NCBI GenBank assembly: GCA_903642235.1
Contig: CAHJWL010000006.1
Location: 220,769 to 284,768 of the forward strand
Direction of reading: 5' to 3'
Origin: Acidobacteriaceae bacterium
GTDB taxonomy: Bacteria; Acidobacteriota; Terriglobia; Terriglobales; Acidobacteriaceae
DNA: 64,000 bases
A program made the position numbers and the translations under genes. Positions 8,810 through 17,492 of the stretch are shown here, in pieces. Under the pieces are notes generated by a model. It was not told where the DNA came from and ran no database searches. It was given only the letters and a program-made list of their open reading frames with translations. The first letter of the stretch is position 1. Each line of letters opens with the position of its first letter.

Positions 8810-10663
8810 TTAACGCTTTCCCTGGATGACCTTTCCTGAGGATTTCTGCATAGCAGGGCTGGTACCGGCCTTGCGGAGGGCGCGGCGTGCGGCGATCTCG
8901 CGCATCTCGCGGCCGAGCGAGGTCCGGTTCATCACGGCTTGCTGCGCGATACCGATCAGGTTTCCGACGGACCAGTAGAGCGCGAGACCAGCGCCGTAGT
9001 TCCAGGTCATGTACCCGGAGACGGCGGGCATCATGAAAGCCATCATCTTCTGCTGCTGCGGGTCGACGCCGGGTGAGGGTGTGTAGAACTGCACCAGAAA
9101 CTGCGAGACCACCATGATGATGGGCAGGATGTGCCATGGATCGGCTGCCGAGAGGTCCGGGATCCAACCCCAGTGGGCGTGACGGAGTTCGACAACCTTG
9201 GGCAGCATGCCGAAGAAGGCGAAGAGCAGCGGCAACTGAATGAGTGTGGGAATGCAGCCGCCGAACATGTTGACGCCCTCGCGCTTCTGCAATTCCATGA
9301 TCTCGGCGTTCATCTCGTTGCGTTTGGGATCCGTGACCTTGAGGCTCTTGTACCTTGCCTTGATGGTGTCCATCTCCGGCTGAATCCGCTGCATCTTCAG
9401 GCCGGACTGCATGGTCTTGATGCGCAGCGGCAGAAGAACGCCGTTGATGATGATCGTCAGGATCACAATGGACCAGCCCCAGTTCGACGCGATGTGGGCG
9501 TGGATGAACTGTAGCGCGAGGAACAGGTATTTCCCGATGACGCCGAAGAAGCCGAATTCAAGCAGCGGGCCGAGCGTCACAGAGGGATCAGCGGCGTGGA
9601 CATTCTTAAGCACGTTGACGAGCTTGGGTCCAACAAAAATGCGGGTGCGAACGTGGCCGGAGGTATCGCCGATGGCAGCGCCGAGCAGGGGCACGTTGAT
9701 GGTCGCACCCTTGGCGGCATCTTTGGCCGGAACGCCGTGACCCAGGCCATTCTTGCGGAAGTCCTTCGGAACCGCGAGGTCATCACGCAGGGTCACCAGA
9801 GAGGCGGTGCCGGCGTTCTCCGGAAGGAAGATGGCGGCAAAGTAGGTGTCGCTGACGCCGGCCCAGTCAAAGGGACCACTGAGGGTGGCTCCGCCGGCGA
9901 TCTTCTTGGGCGCATCGTGAGCTTCCTTGCCGCTGCCGAAGGTGTCGAGCTGCGTGCTGGCGTAGGCCTGTGCATTCTCCTGATCGCCAAAGCCGCCGGG
10001 CCAGCTGATGAGAGCGCGAAGGGGAGCATGGTTGCGGGTGACTTCCACATCGGCGTGGAGGACATAGGTCTCGTCAAAGGTGAAGGTCTTCTTGACGTGC
10101 GTCGTGCCATCTGAGAATTCGAAGGAAAGATTGTTGGGTGCGCGCAGATCGCCGGTGGCCGAGGGCACGAACATGGCGTTGCGCAGGCCGGCAGTGAGGG
10201 CGGGATCGTAGGTGAAGAGCGAGAGCGGGTAGCCGAACTTCGCCGCGGCCTGCTCGTGTACGAGATCGAGCGGCTTGCCGTCAGAGTCTCGCTGCTGCTT
10301 CAGCAGCCAGGAGCGCACCTCGGCACCTTTGTTTGAAAAGGTGATGCGGTAAAGCTCGTTCTCGACCGTAGTTGTCGTTTCGGCCGGCGCCTGCAGCGTG
10401 GGCAGGCCACCTGCGCCGGTGGGAGCCGGAAGTTCGCCCGCATTGCGAAGGAGCTCCGCCGAGGGCTGTGGAATGCCGGCTGCAGGCGTGTTCTTCGCCG
10501 CGGTCTGACTGTTGGCAGGGTTCGGTGAGGCCGTCTGCGGGTTGTGCTTCGAGCGATAGAACTGCAGGCCGGTGAAGACGACGACCATGACGAGCATGAG
10601 GACGAGCAGGTTGCTGTTGCTGCCCTGCGCGCCTTGCTGATTGGGGTTTTTGAACTCTGCCAA
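8810..10663 (-). CDS. yidC: Membrane protein insertase YidC
   Basis: 617 aa, with the N-terminal extension typical of Gram-negative YidC. There is one TM helix at about 19-37 (LLVLMLVMVVVFTGLQFY), then a large periplasmic domain (about 85-385, YRITFSNKGAEVRSWLLKQ onward). The conserved five-TM core follows, with the hydrophilic-groove arginine region (LLPLRIKTMQSGLKMQRIQP) and CIPTLIQLPLLFAFFGML. It inserts and folds inner-membrane proteins with or without SecYEG. It sits between yidD and jag in the standard origin-proximal order. Confidence 0.97.
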   Translation of the reverse strand: MAEFKNPNQQGAQGSNSNLLVLMLVMVVVFTGLQFYRSKHNPQTASPNPANSQTAAKNTPAAGIPQPSAELLRNAGELPAPTGAGGLPTLQAPAETTTTVENELYRITFSNKGAEVRSWLLKQQRDSDGKPLDLVHEQAAAKFGYPLSLFTYDPALTAGLRNAMFVPSATGDLRAPNNLSFEFSDGTTHVKKTFTFDETYVLHADVEVTRNHAPLRALISWPGGFGDQENAQAYASTQLDTFGSGKEAHDAPKKIAGGATLSGPFDWAGVSDTYFAAIFLPENAGTASLVTLRDDLAVPKDFRKNGLGHGVPAKDAAKGATINVPLLGAAIGDTSGHVRTRIFVGPKLVNVLKNVHAADPSVTLGPLLEFGFFGVIGKYLFLALQFIHAHIASNWGWSIVILTIIINGVLLPLRIKTMQSGLKMQRIQPEMDTIKARYKSLKVTDPKRNEMNAEIMELQKREGVNMFGGCIPTLIQLPLLFAFFGMLPKVVELRHAHWGWIPDLSAADPWHILPIIMVVSQFLVQFYTPSPGVDPQQQKMMAFMMPAVSGYMTWNYGAGLALYWSVGNLIGIAQQAVMNRTSLGREMREIAARRALRKAGTSPAMQKSSGKVIQGKR

Positions 10664-10730
10664 GCGGGTAGCTTCCTATCTGGAACGGCATTGCGGGTGG
10701 GGCCTAGCCGGGGTGATGCGAGATTAATTC

Positions 10731-11003
10731 TTATGGTAAATGGTTCCGGTTACAAGACTGCGAGTGAGACTCGGGAGCGGGCGGTACAGGATCAAGGCCG
10801 CCGACCGACCAGGGGTGACAGCGGCTGAGACGGCGAACGGCAAAAAGCGATCCGCGCAGCCAGCCGTGCCGCACGACGGCGATATAGGCATACTCCGAGC
10901 AGCTGGGCAGATAGCGGCACCGGCCCAGCCCGGAGGAGGCAAAGACTGGCGACAGGGTGCGGCGATAGAGAGAAAAGAGCGCGGCGGGGAGGCGGGCGGT
11001 CAT
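10731..11003 (-). CDS. yidD: Membrane protein insertion efficiency factor YidD
   Basis: 90 aa with the family signature CRYLPSCSEYAYIAVVRHG followed by RRLSRCHPWSVGGLDPVP. It is a small amphipathic inner-membrane-associated protein that assists YidC-dependent insertion. Its start overlaps the rnpA stop by 4 nt (ATGA type), so the two are translationally coupled. The last 15 residues are hydrophilic and not conserved in the family. Confidence 0.95.
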   Translation of the reverse strand: MTARLPAALFSLYRRTLSPVFASSGLGRCRYLPSCSEYAYIAVVRHGWLRGSLFAVRRLSRCHPWSVGGLDPVPPAPESHSQSCNRNHLP

Positions 11004-11437
11004 CGAGTGATGTCCGCAGACCTGCCGGGCAAAGCAGGGGCCGGTCTGGTCGCCGGCGTCTCCGGCGAGGTGCGCGCACGGCGGTCAAGCGCGGCCTGCA
11101 CCGTTTGAAAGATCGCGGCGATCTCACGCTGGAGGTGGGCGAACTCCAGTGTGAGAACAGACCGGCGCGGATGCAGGATGATGTCGACCGGTGCGGTCAG
11201 CAGCGGCAGGTTGGCAGCAACCACGGCCCGCAGACGGCGCTTGATGCGGTTGCGATCATGCGCTTTCCCGAGGGCTTTGGGCACGGTAAGGCCGACACGC
11301 GGCCCGGGGGTATCAGACCGGCGATCGGCCGGACGCGGCGTAAAGAAGTAGGCCATCTGCTTGGTGAACTGCTTGCGGCTGCGGGCGTAGGCATGCTGGT
11401 AGTCGGCGTGCTTTCGCAGACGATGCGGTGTGGGCAT
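11000..11437 (-). CDS. rnpA: Ribonuclease P protein component
   Basis: 145 aa. It contains the RNR motif (KALGKAHDRNRIKRRLRAVV) that contacts the RNase P RNA, preceded by the F-T-K/FTPRP segment of the substrate cleft. It is the protein subunit for tRNA 5' maturation. The C-terminal about 25 residues are Pro/Ala/Arg-rich. rpmH, which normally lies directly upstream, is here 1.4 kb away with two opposite-strand genes between, so rnpA must have a promoter of its own. Confidence 0.96.
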   Translation of the reverse strand: MPTPHRLRKHADYQHAYARSRKQFTKQMAYFFTPRPADRRSDTPGPRVGLTVPKALGKAHDRNRIKRRLRAVVAANLPLLTAPVDIILHPRRSVLTLEFAHLQREIAAIFQTVQAALDRRARTSPETPATRPAPALPGRSADITR

Positions 11438-11511
11438 GGCTGATTTGATGGTACGACCTTCAGGTCCCCTTCGGCAGGAACCGGAACAGCGGCTGACGTA
11501 TAGTCGTGCGC

Positions 11512-11979
11512 ATGACCTTCGGGCCGCTTGCTCCTGACTCCCTGGAACGCCTCTTCTCGCTCAGCGGCGCTGTGGTGCTGCCCTGCTGGCTGCTGCTGTT
11601 GTTTGTGCCGGCCTGGCAATGGACTCAGCGGCTGGCAACGTTTGCGCTTCCGCTGCTGCTTGCTCTCGTCTACCTGGCTCTGCTGCTGACAGCGCACGCG
11701 CCTGCCGGCGCCGGGTTCAATTCGCTTGCGCAGGTCGCCCTGCTGTTCAATGCGCGGCAGGCGCTCCTTGCAGGATGGCTGCACTACCTGGCGTTTGATC
11801 TGTTTACAGGAGCGTGGGAGGCACGTGATGCGGTGCGGCTGGGGATCTCGCGATGGCTGGTGGCACCGTGCCTCTTGCTGACTTTTCTTCTCGGTCCCGT
11901 AGGACTGGCTCTGTACCTGCTGCTGCGGCTGGGGTTGCGGCGGCGGCTGGGCGCAGCGCTGGATGGCGCCACGGCATGA
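11512..11979 (+). CDS. ABA4-like (DUF4281) integral membrane protein
   Basis: 155 aa with about four TM helices. The conserved pattern FNARQALLAGWLHYLAFDLFTGAWEARDA followed by GISRWLVAPCLLLTFLLGPVG is the ABA4 signature, a family named for a plant neoxanthin-synthesis protein. In bacteria its role is unknown. The ATG at 11512 is preferred to the GTG at 11506. Its stop overlaps the ATG of the next gene (ATGA), so the two form one transcription unit inserted against the grain of the rpmH-rnpA cluster. Confidence 0.85.
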   Translation: MTFGPLAPDSLERLFSLSGAVVLPCWLLLLFVPAWQWTQRLATFALPLLLALVYLALLLTAHAPAGAGFNSLAQVALLFNARQALLAGWLHYLAFDLFTGAWEARDAVRLGISRWLVAPCLLLTFLLGPVGLALYLLLRLGLRRRLGAALDGATA

Positions 11980-12797
11980 GATCGGCAACGACCCAGCCGT
12001 GGTGGCGCGCCTGGACGTGGCAGAGCGGACCTCGCGGGTTGCTGTTCGGAACGTGGTGGACCGTGGTTCTGCTGGCGGGCAGCCTGGCTGCACTGCCGTT
12101 TGATCGACGAAGCATCCTCGGGCTCAACCCGTGGATCAAGCCGATCAAGTTTGAGATCTCGTTGATCGTCTATTGCCTGACTTTGGCGCTGCTGTTCTCT
12201 GCCCTTGGGGAAGGCGGGCTGTTGCGACGGCGGCTGGCCCGCATGGGCTGGGGGATCGGGGTGGCGGCTGCCGTCGAAATCTCGCTGATCGCGCTGCAAT
12301 CAGTACGCGGCGTGCCCTCGCACATGAACTACACGAGCCTGTTCAATGGCGTTCTGTTCGGAGTGATGGGCATCTTCATCGCGTGGAACACAGCTTTGCT
12401 GGTTGAACTGCTGTGGCTCTTTTGCGTGACCCCGGTGCTGCGTCCGGCAGCCGAGGTGTGGGGCATTCGACTGGGTCTCCTCCTGCTGCTCCTTGGCAGC
12501 GTGGAAGGCGTATGGCTGGTTCTTCACAGGGCACATACGGTCGGGGCGCCGGACGGAGGCGCGGGGCTGCCATTCGTGAACTGGAGCACGGGCCACGGTG
12601 ACCTGCGTGTCGCGCATTTCTTTGCCCTGCATGCATTGCAGCTGCTCTGGGGAGCAGGCTGGCTTCTAGGCCGGTCGGCTCTGCCGTCTCGGGTCTCCGC
12701 TGCCGCAACCGTGGCCAGTGCGCTGCTCTATGCAGGCGGTGTGTGGCTCTTGTTTGCGCAGGCGATGGCAGGCCGTGCCGCGTTCTCACTCCAGTAG
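11976..12797 (+). CDS. Polytopic membrane protein of unknown function
   Basis: 273 aa from the ATG at 11976, which overlaps the stop of the ABA4-like gene. Seven or eight hydrophobic helices are visible, starting with LLFGTWWTVVLLAGSLAALP. The conserved-looking segment LNPWIKPIKFEISLIVY follows the first helix, and SHMNYTSLFNGVLFGVMG is in the middle. I recognise no catalytic motif, and the family name is not known to me. Coupling to the ABA4-like gene suggests that the two work together in the inner membrane. Confidence 0.8.
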   Translation: MRSATTQPWWRAWTWQSGPRGLLFGTWWTVVLLAGSLAALPFDRRSILGLNPWIKPIKFEISLIVYCLTLALLFSALGEGGLLRRRLARMGWGIGVAAAVEISLIALQSVRGVPSHMNYTSLFNGVLFGVMGIFIAWNTALLVELLWLFCVTPVLRPAAEVWGIRLGLLLLLLGSVEGVWLVLHRAHTVGAPDGGAGLPFVNWSTGHGDLRVAHFFALHALQLLWGAGWLLGRSALPSRVSAAATVASALLYAGGVWLLFAQAMAGRAAFSLQ

Positions 12798-12839
12798 GAG
12801 AAATCAGGCCGTCTGAGCACGTCGAGATGTCCCTGGCAG

Positions 12840-12995
12840 CTAGTCGCGGAAGCCTGCGGAGACGGCGATCTTGTGGCGGCCCTTGGCGCGGCGACGGTTG
12901 AGCACAGCCTGGCCGGCTTTGGTCTTCATGCGGGTAAGAAAGCCATGGGTCTTGGCCCGGTGACGGCGGTTCGGTTGAAAGGTGCGCTTCGGCAT
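12840..12995 (-). CDS. rpmH: 50S ribosomal protein L34
   Basis: 51 aa, short and very basic. It opens [19 protein letters not shown], continues [20 protein letters not shown] and ends AGFRD, the complete L34 sequence pattern. The stop is at 12840-12842. It lies divergently next to dnaA, as in most bacteria, but is separated from rnpA by two plus-strand membrane genes. Confidence 0.97.
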   Translation of the reverse strand: MPKRTFQPNRRHRAKTHGFLTRMKTKAGQAVLNRRRAKGRHKIAVSAGFRD

Positions 12996-13526
12996 GGTTC
13001 AAAACTCCTGCTCGAAGGACTGCCGGTCACAGGCGTGACGGCTGAATCCTGAGCGATCTTTTCAGCTTGTTGCAACGATCTCTGAGTATACCTGAGCGGC
13101 AGATGTCGCCCAAAGAGTGGGACGCTCTGCGCCGGGGAAACCGACTGCGCAGTCTGCGGCCGGACAGGATTTTGAGAGGATGCGCTCGTGTTGAAGCAGG
13201 GGTTTTGGATCTTCACAAGGATTGGTGCAAGTTCATTTTCTTCCGGGACAGCGAGCGAAACCTTCCTGTTGATCATGCTACTATCGACTCCGTTTCGCAT
13301 GTTTTCCTCTCTCGTTCCGAAGGGCTCTTCGGGCCGTTGCGACAGGACCATGCGGCCTTCCGTTGGTGGATAGAACGGAGTGTTCCAGACACGTGTTAGA
13401 CCTTCATCCCTACCCGCCCACGGAGGCGGGAGCGGAGATCTGTTTTCCTCGGTGCGATCACGTGCCAAGTTGCTGTGCTCGGGTTTGTCTGGCGAAGCGA
13501 ATCGAGTCGAAAGAGGAAGCTGCACA
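12996..13526. other. rpmH-dnaA divergent intergenic region
   Basis: 531 bp with no credible gene. It must hold the rpmH and dnaA promoters. The dnaA ribosome-binding site is AGAGGAAG at 13512-13519. Short inverted repeats are present (for example CGAAGGGCTCTTCG near 13318), but I found no perfect DnaA box, in contrast to the dnaA-dnaN gap. Confidence 0.55.
13085..13113 (-). promoter_or_regulatory. Candidate sigma-70 promoter for rpmH
   Basis: On the minus strand, -35 TTGGGC (13108-13113) and -10 TATACT (13085-13090) are separated by exactly 17 bp. The -10 differs by one base from TATAAT; the -35 is weak. Transcription would begin near 13078, leaving a leader of about 80 nt before the rpmH ATG at 12995. 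Confidence 0.45.
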
Positions 13527-14969
13527 ATGTCCTTCGTTCCTACGGCGACCGCCGTCCTGAACCACCCCTGGGTGCGCATCCTTGCCGCGCTCGAGAAAAA
13601 GATCAATCGCCAGTCCTACGCGACGTGGCTGAAGCCAACACGTCACTCCCGGGTGGAGGGGCGAGTTCTGTACGTAAGCATTCCGTCGGCTGATTTTGCC
13701 CATGTGGGCGACCGGTATGGCGATCTGATCCAGGAAGCGATCGACAATCTTGGGCTCGAGATCGATGAGGTCAAGTACGAGACGCCGGCACAGGATCCTG
13801 CAGCGCCCAAGGTGCGGGAAGATGGCGGATTCGCACCGCTGCCGAGCCACAGTCCGAACGCACCGCGATCAAACGGCGGCAGCGGCGCGGCGCAGCGCAT
13901 CTCAGCTGCGACGGCACCCGCGCCCGAGCAGTCGCGCTTTGACTGGAGCACGGCCTCCCAGCTCAATCCCAAGTACCAGTTCGAAGCATTTGTGATCGGG
14001 AGCGGCAACCAGTTCGCCATGGCAGCCTCGCAGGCCGTAGCGGAGCGGCCCTCCAAGGCTTACAACCCGTTGTTCCTGTATGGCGGCGTGGGCATGGGCA
14101 AGACGCACCTGATGCACGCCATCGGGCACGACGTAAAACGCCGGCAACCGCACGCGCAGATCAGCTACGTAAGCGGCGAAAAGTTCACCAACGAGATGAT
14201 CAACAGTGTCCGGTACGACAAGATGACCAGCTTCCGGGATCGCTTCCGGACGGTTGACGTGCTGCTGATCGACGACATCCAGTTCCTCGCCGGCAAGGAG
14301 CGCACACAGGAGGAGTTCTTCCACACCTTCAACGCGCTGCACGAGTCGATGAAGCAGATTGTCATCGCGAGCGACCGACCGCCCAAGGAGCTGGCGGACT
14401 TTGAAGACCGACTACGCAGCCGCTTTGAATGGGGCCTGATCGCAGATATTCAGCCGCCCGACCTTGAAACCAAGGTGGCTATCCTGCAGAAGAAGGCCGA
14501 GAGTGAATCAACGCAGCTGCCGACCGACGTTGCACTCTTTATCGCAAGCAATGTGCGGACGAATGTGCGGGAGCTTGAGGGCGCCCTGGTGCGATTGATC
14601 GCGTGGTGCTCCATGCACGGCGTTGAGATCACCCTGCCGGTCACGCAGCAATGCCTGAAGCAGTTCATCGACACGCAGGTTCGCAAGATCTCGATTGAGG
14701 CCATTCAGCGTGCGGTGGCGGAGCAGTTCGGCATGCGCGTGGCGGAGTTGAAGCAGAAGAACAACTCGCGGCAGATCGTGGTGCCGCGCCAGATCGCCAT
14801 GTACCTGGCCAAGCAGCTCACAGAGGCGAGCCTTCCGGAGATTGGGCGCCAGTTTGGCGGCAAACACCATACGACGGTAATGCACTCGATCTCAAAGATT
14901 GACGAGCAGCGACGCACGGATAAAGATCTGGGCCGCATGGTCAGCAAGCTGATGGAAACCCTGGGATAA
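13527..14969 (+). CDS. dnaA: Chromosomal replication initiator DnaA
   Basis: 480 aa from the ATG at 13527 (MSFVPTATAVLNHPW), preceded by AGAGGAAG. Domain I (about 1-95, SYATWLKPTRHS) is followed by a Pro/Ser/Ala linker. The AAA+ domain has Walker A GGVGMGKTHL near 186 and Walker B LLIDDIQF near 246. The C-terminal helix-turn-helix has the DnaA-box-binding GGKHHTTVMHSI near 443. It binds ATP and oriC to open the duplex. The position between rpmH and dnaN is canonical. Confidence 0.98.
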   Translation: MSFVPTATAVLNHPWVRILAALEKKINRQSYATWLKPTRHSRVEGRVLYVSIPSADFAHVGDRYGDLIQEAIDNLGLEIDEVKYETPAQDPAAPKVREDGGFAPLPSHSPNAPRSNGGSGAAQRISAATAPAPEQSRFDWSTASQLNPKYQFEAFVIGSGNQFAMAASQAVAERPSKAYNPLFLYGGVGMGKTHLMHAIGHDVKRRQPHAQISYVSGEKFTNEMINSVRYDKMTSFRDRFRTVDVLLIDDIQFLAGKERTQEEFFHTFNALHESMKQIVIASDRPPKELADFEDRLRSRFEWGLIADIQPPDLETKVAILQKKAESESTQLPTDVALFIASNVRTNVRELEGALVRLIAWCSMHGVEITLPVTQQCLKQFIDTQVRKISIEAIQRAVAEQFGMRVAELKQKNNSRQIVVPRQIAMYLAKQLTEASLPEIGRQFGGKHHTTVMHSISKIDEQRRTDKDLGRMVSKLMETLG

Positions 14970-15903
14970 GGCTGCCAGTGCTACTTGGACGATGCGGCCA
15001 GTTCTTGCGTGCTGGCCTCAAAGCCATAAGTCTTATCCTGCAGTGAAGAGGAGCGAAGACGGCTGTGCCTGGTTGGGAGGCAGCCGTGCGCGCATGCAGA
15101 GCTGCGTAGACCCTCGTGGAGAGGTGTGTGCGAGCATGGTCGGCAGAAATCTAACTTTCTGATAAGAACGACAGTTCCCGGGGTTCGGTGAACCTGATGA
15201 CGAACCTTCTGCACGCGGCAGAAGCGATTGGCGTCGTCGTTCCCGGCCAGCTGCGGCGCGGCATGCGGCATAACGACATCGAAAGACAGACAAAGCGGGC
15301 TTCCAGCAGGTCCCTCACTCCAGTCCTTTCGCTTGCGAACGTCTGACGCATGGAGGTCGCGATTCCAACAGGTCTCCTGGCCGGGATGTGAATAAGTGAG
15401 CCCGCCCAATCGCAACAAAACAAAAGCTTGCAGACGACAATCAACCGTACCGGGTGCGGGTTTCTCGGCCTCGACAGAGCATGATGTGGAAGACGGGGAT
15501 AAGTCTGGACCGATCCTGGCTAAACGTCCCTAATTTTCGCTGCATTCCGTTTTGCCAGGAGCTGTTCTCTATATCGGGGACGGGCTGTATGCCCTTTATT
15601 TTGAAACGATTGGGCTACGTCTCCACGTTTCCACAGCAAACGACTGCTCCTTCTGTTGTTTCTCTTTTTAGAAGTCTTTCTTCTTAGAAGCACTCGCACG
15701 CAAGCCAGAAGTAGCCGGCAGCAGATGCGGTGGAGGGACGCACAGCTTCTGCCCGGCTTTCCACAAAGAAAAGGCTCGCCCGCATGCGGCTGCCCCCCTA
15801 GAATCGACACAGGGCGCAACGCGGAGAGTGGTACACCGGCGGAGTCACTTCGGTGTAGAGTCTGCTCCAGACCCTTCCCTACCGCACCCCCATGGAGACC
15901 GAT
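14970..15903. other. Candidate replication origin (oriC) between dnaA and dnaN
   Basis: 934 bp without a credible gene, unusually long for this junction. It holds a perfect DnaA box at 15387-15395 and near matches at 15485-15493 (TGTGGAAGA), 15627-15635 (GTTTCCACA) and 15757-15765 (CTTTCCACA). Relatively AT-rich stretches around 15525-15615 and 15650-15690 could be the unwinding element. Box density is modest, so the origin call is an inference from position plus these sites. Confidence 0.55.
15387..15395 (-). promoter_or_regulatory. DnaA box
   Basis: TGTGAATAA on the plus strand is TTATTCACA on the minus strand, a full match to the TTATNCACA consensus, in the dnaA-dnaN gap. Confidence 0.65.
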
Positions 15904-17097
15904 ATGCCCGTGACGACCGAAGAGCCCGAGATGACCGCAACGTCCGTTTCCACTGGCAGCCTCGAGATCACCGTCTCGCGTGTGGAGCTGCTGCGTGAGT
16001 TGACCGCGGCACAGAGTGTGGTGGAGCGCAAGACGACGATCCCGATCCTGTCGAACTTTCTGTTTGAAGCGTCGGCGGGTGAGGGTGGGACGGGCAAGCT
16101 CACGATTACGGCAACCGATCTTGATCAGAGCCTGCGCACCAGCTGCGCGGCGCGGGTCAAAAAGCCAGGCGCATGCACCGTTCCGGCGCGGAAGCTGTAC
16201 GACTACATCAAGCTGCTGCCCGAGGGTGATATCTCGATCAAGCTGATGGATAACCACTGGGTGCAGATCCGCGCGGGCCGCTCGAATACCAAGATGGTCG
16301 GCATGGCGCGCGCGAACTTCCCGCAGGTGGCGGAGTTCCCCGAGACAGGTGCGTTTCGCATTTCAGTGGCAAGCCTCCGCAGCATGGTTGCAAAGACGAT
16401 CTTTGCGATCTCGAACGAGGAGAGCCGCTACACGCTGAATGGTGCGCTGCTGGTCCTGAAGTCCGAGAGCATGGCGATGGTGGCAACCGACGGTCACCGG
16501 CTGGCACACATTGAGAAAACGGGCGAAACGCTCGAGGGGATCTCAGGCGAGAAGAAGACACTGATCCCGCGCAAGGCGCTGAGTGAGCTGCAGGGTCTGC
16601 TGTCCAACACGGATGCGGAGACACTGGAGTTTGCCGATGACGAGCAGACGCTGTTCTTTCGCATTGGCGGCCGTGTCCTGACCAGCCGCAAGCTGACGGG
16701 GCAGTTCCCGAACTATGAGGCGGTGCTGCCGCGCGATAACAACAAATTCGTTATCGTGCGCAGCGAGGATCTGATGGGATCAATCCAGCGCGTGGCGCAG
16801 TTTGCCGATGAGCGCTCGGGTGCGATTAAGATCCGGCTGGAGCAGAATGAGCTGAAGCTGTCATCGTCCTCAACAGACGCGGGTGAGTCGGAGGACACGA
16901 TTGAAACGCCGTACAACTATGACCCGCTTGTGGTGGGGTTTAATTCCTCCTACTTGATCGACTTTCTCAAGGCGATTGGGACGACTGGAGAGGTGCGGCT
17001 GGAGTTCAAGGATGCGCAGTCTGCCGGCCAGATGCGGCCCGAGGATGGATCCGAGGATGTGAAGTACCGCTACATCCTGATGCCGATGCGCATCTGA
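15904..17097 (+). CDS. dnaN: DNA polymerase III sliding clamp (beta subunit)
   Basis: About 397 aa. The conserved protein begins LEITVSRVELLRELTAAQSVVERKTTIPILSNFL, here preceded by a Thr/Glu-rich leader of about 20 residues. The ATG at 15904 follows GGAG with good spacing; an ATG at 15892 is also open and one at 15931 would trim the leader. Three clamp domains follow, with VATDGHRLAH in the middle one and the typical ending YRYILMPMRI. It is the ring that tethers polymerase III to DNA. Confidence 0.97.
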   Translation: MPVTTEEPEMTATSVSTGSLEITVSRVELLRELTAAQSVVERKTTIPILSNFLFEASAGEGGTGKLTITATDLDQSLRTSCAARVKKPGACTVPARKLYDYIKLLPEGDISIKLMDNHWVQIRAGRSNTKMVGMARANFPQVAEFPETGAFRISVASLRSMVAKTIFAISNEESRYTLNGALLVLKSESMAMVATDGHRLAHIEKTGETLEGISGEKKTLIPRKALSELQGLLSNTDAETLEFADDEQTLFFRIGGRVLTSRKLTGQFPNYEAVLPRDNNKFVIVRSEDLMGSIQRVAQFADERSGAIKIRLEQNELKLSSSSTDAGESEDTIETPYNYDPLVVGFNSSYLIDFLKAIGTTGEVRLEFKDAQSAGQMRPEDGSEDVKYRYILMPMRI

Positions 17098-17492
17098 AGC
17101 TCCGCTCCTGTTGCTTCTGGCAGGCCTCGAACATCAGGCGGCCGGAAGCTTCTCTCTACGCTGGAGTTAGCCAGCGCTCTTCTCCCTTTTGGCAAGCTGC
17201 TTGCAACAGAGAAAGGAGAGCGGCAGTCTGGGGAGTCTGCTGCTTGGCCCGGCGCCGCAGAGGTCTGTTTCATGTTGCAGAGCTCTGCGGTGCGAGGCCT
17301 TTCGTGGTCATTTCTGGTTCCCGAAAAGCACATATTGAAGCCTTTTCCTGCTTATCTCGCACGATTTGGTGCGACTTCGACCGATATTGCCGGCAGCGGG
17401 GCTTAAAGGACTTCATTGGCCGAGACCGGATCTTCCCTGACCAAGGGAAAAGATCTTCCGCGCAGGAAGAGACTTTCATGTTGCATCGTGGC
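17098..17492. other. Intergenic region downstream of dnaN
   Basis: 395 bp between the convergent dnaN and VWFA genes. Two adjacent hairpins are visible: GATCTT at 17429-17434 pairing with the AAGATC ending at 17455 (with a 2-nt bulge), and TCTTCC 17454-17459 with GGAAGA 17465-17470 around a GCGCA loop. They could act as terminators for either gene, but neither has a clear T-tract. No gene or RNA was recognised. Confidence 0.4.
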
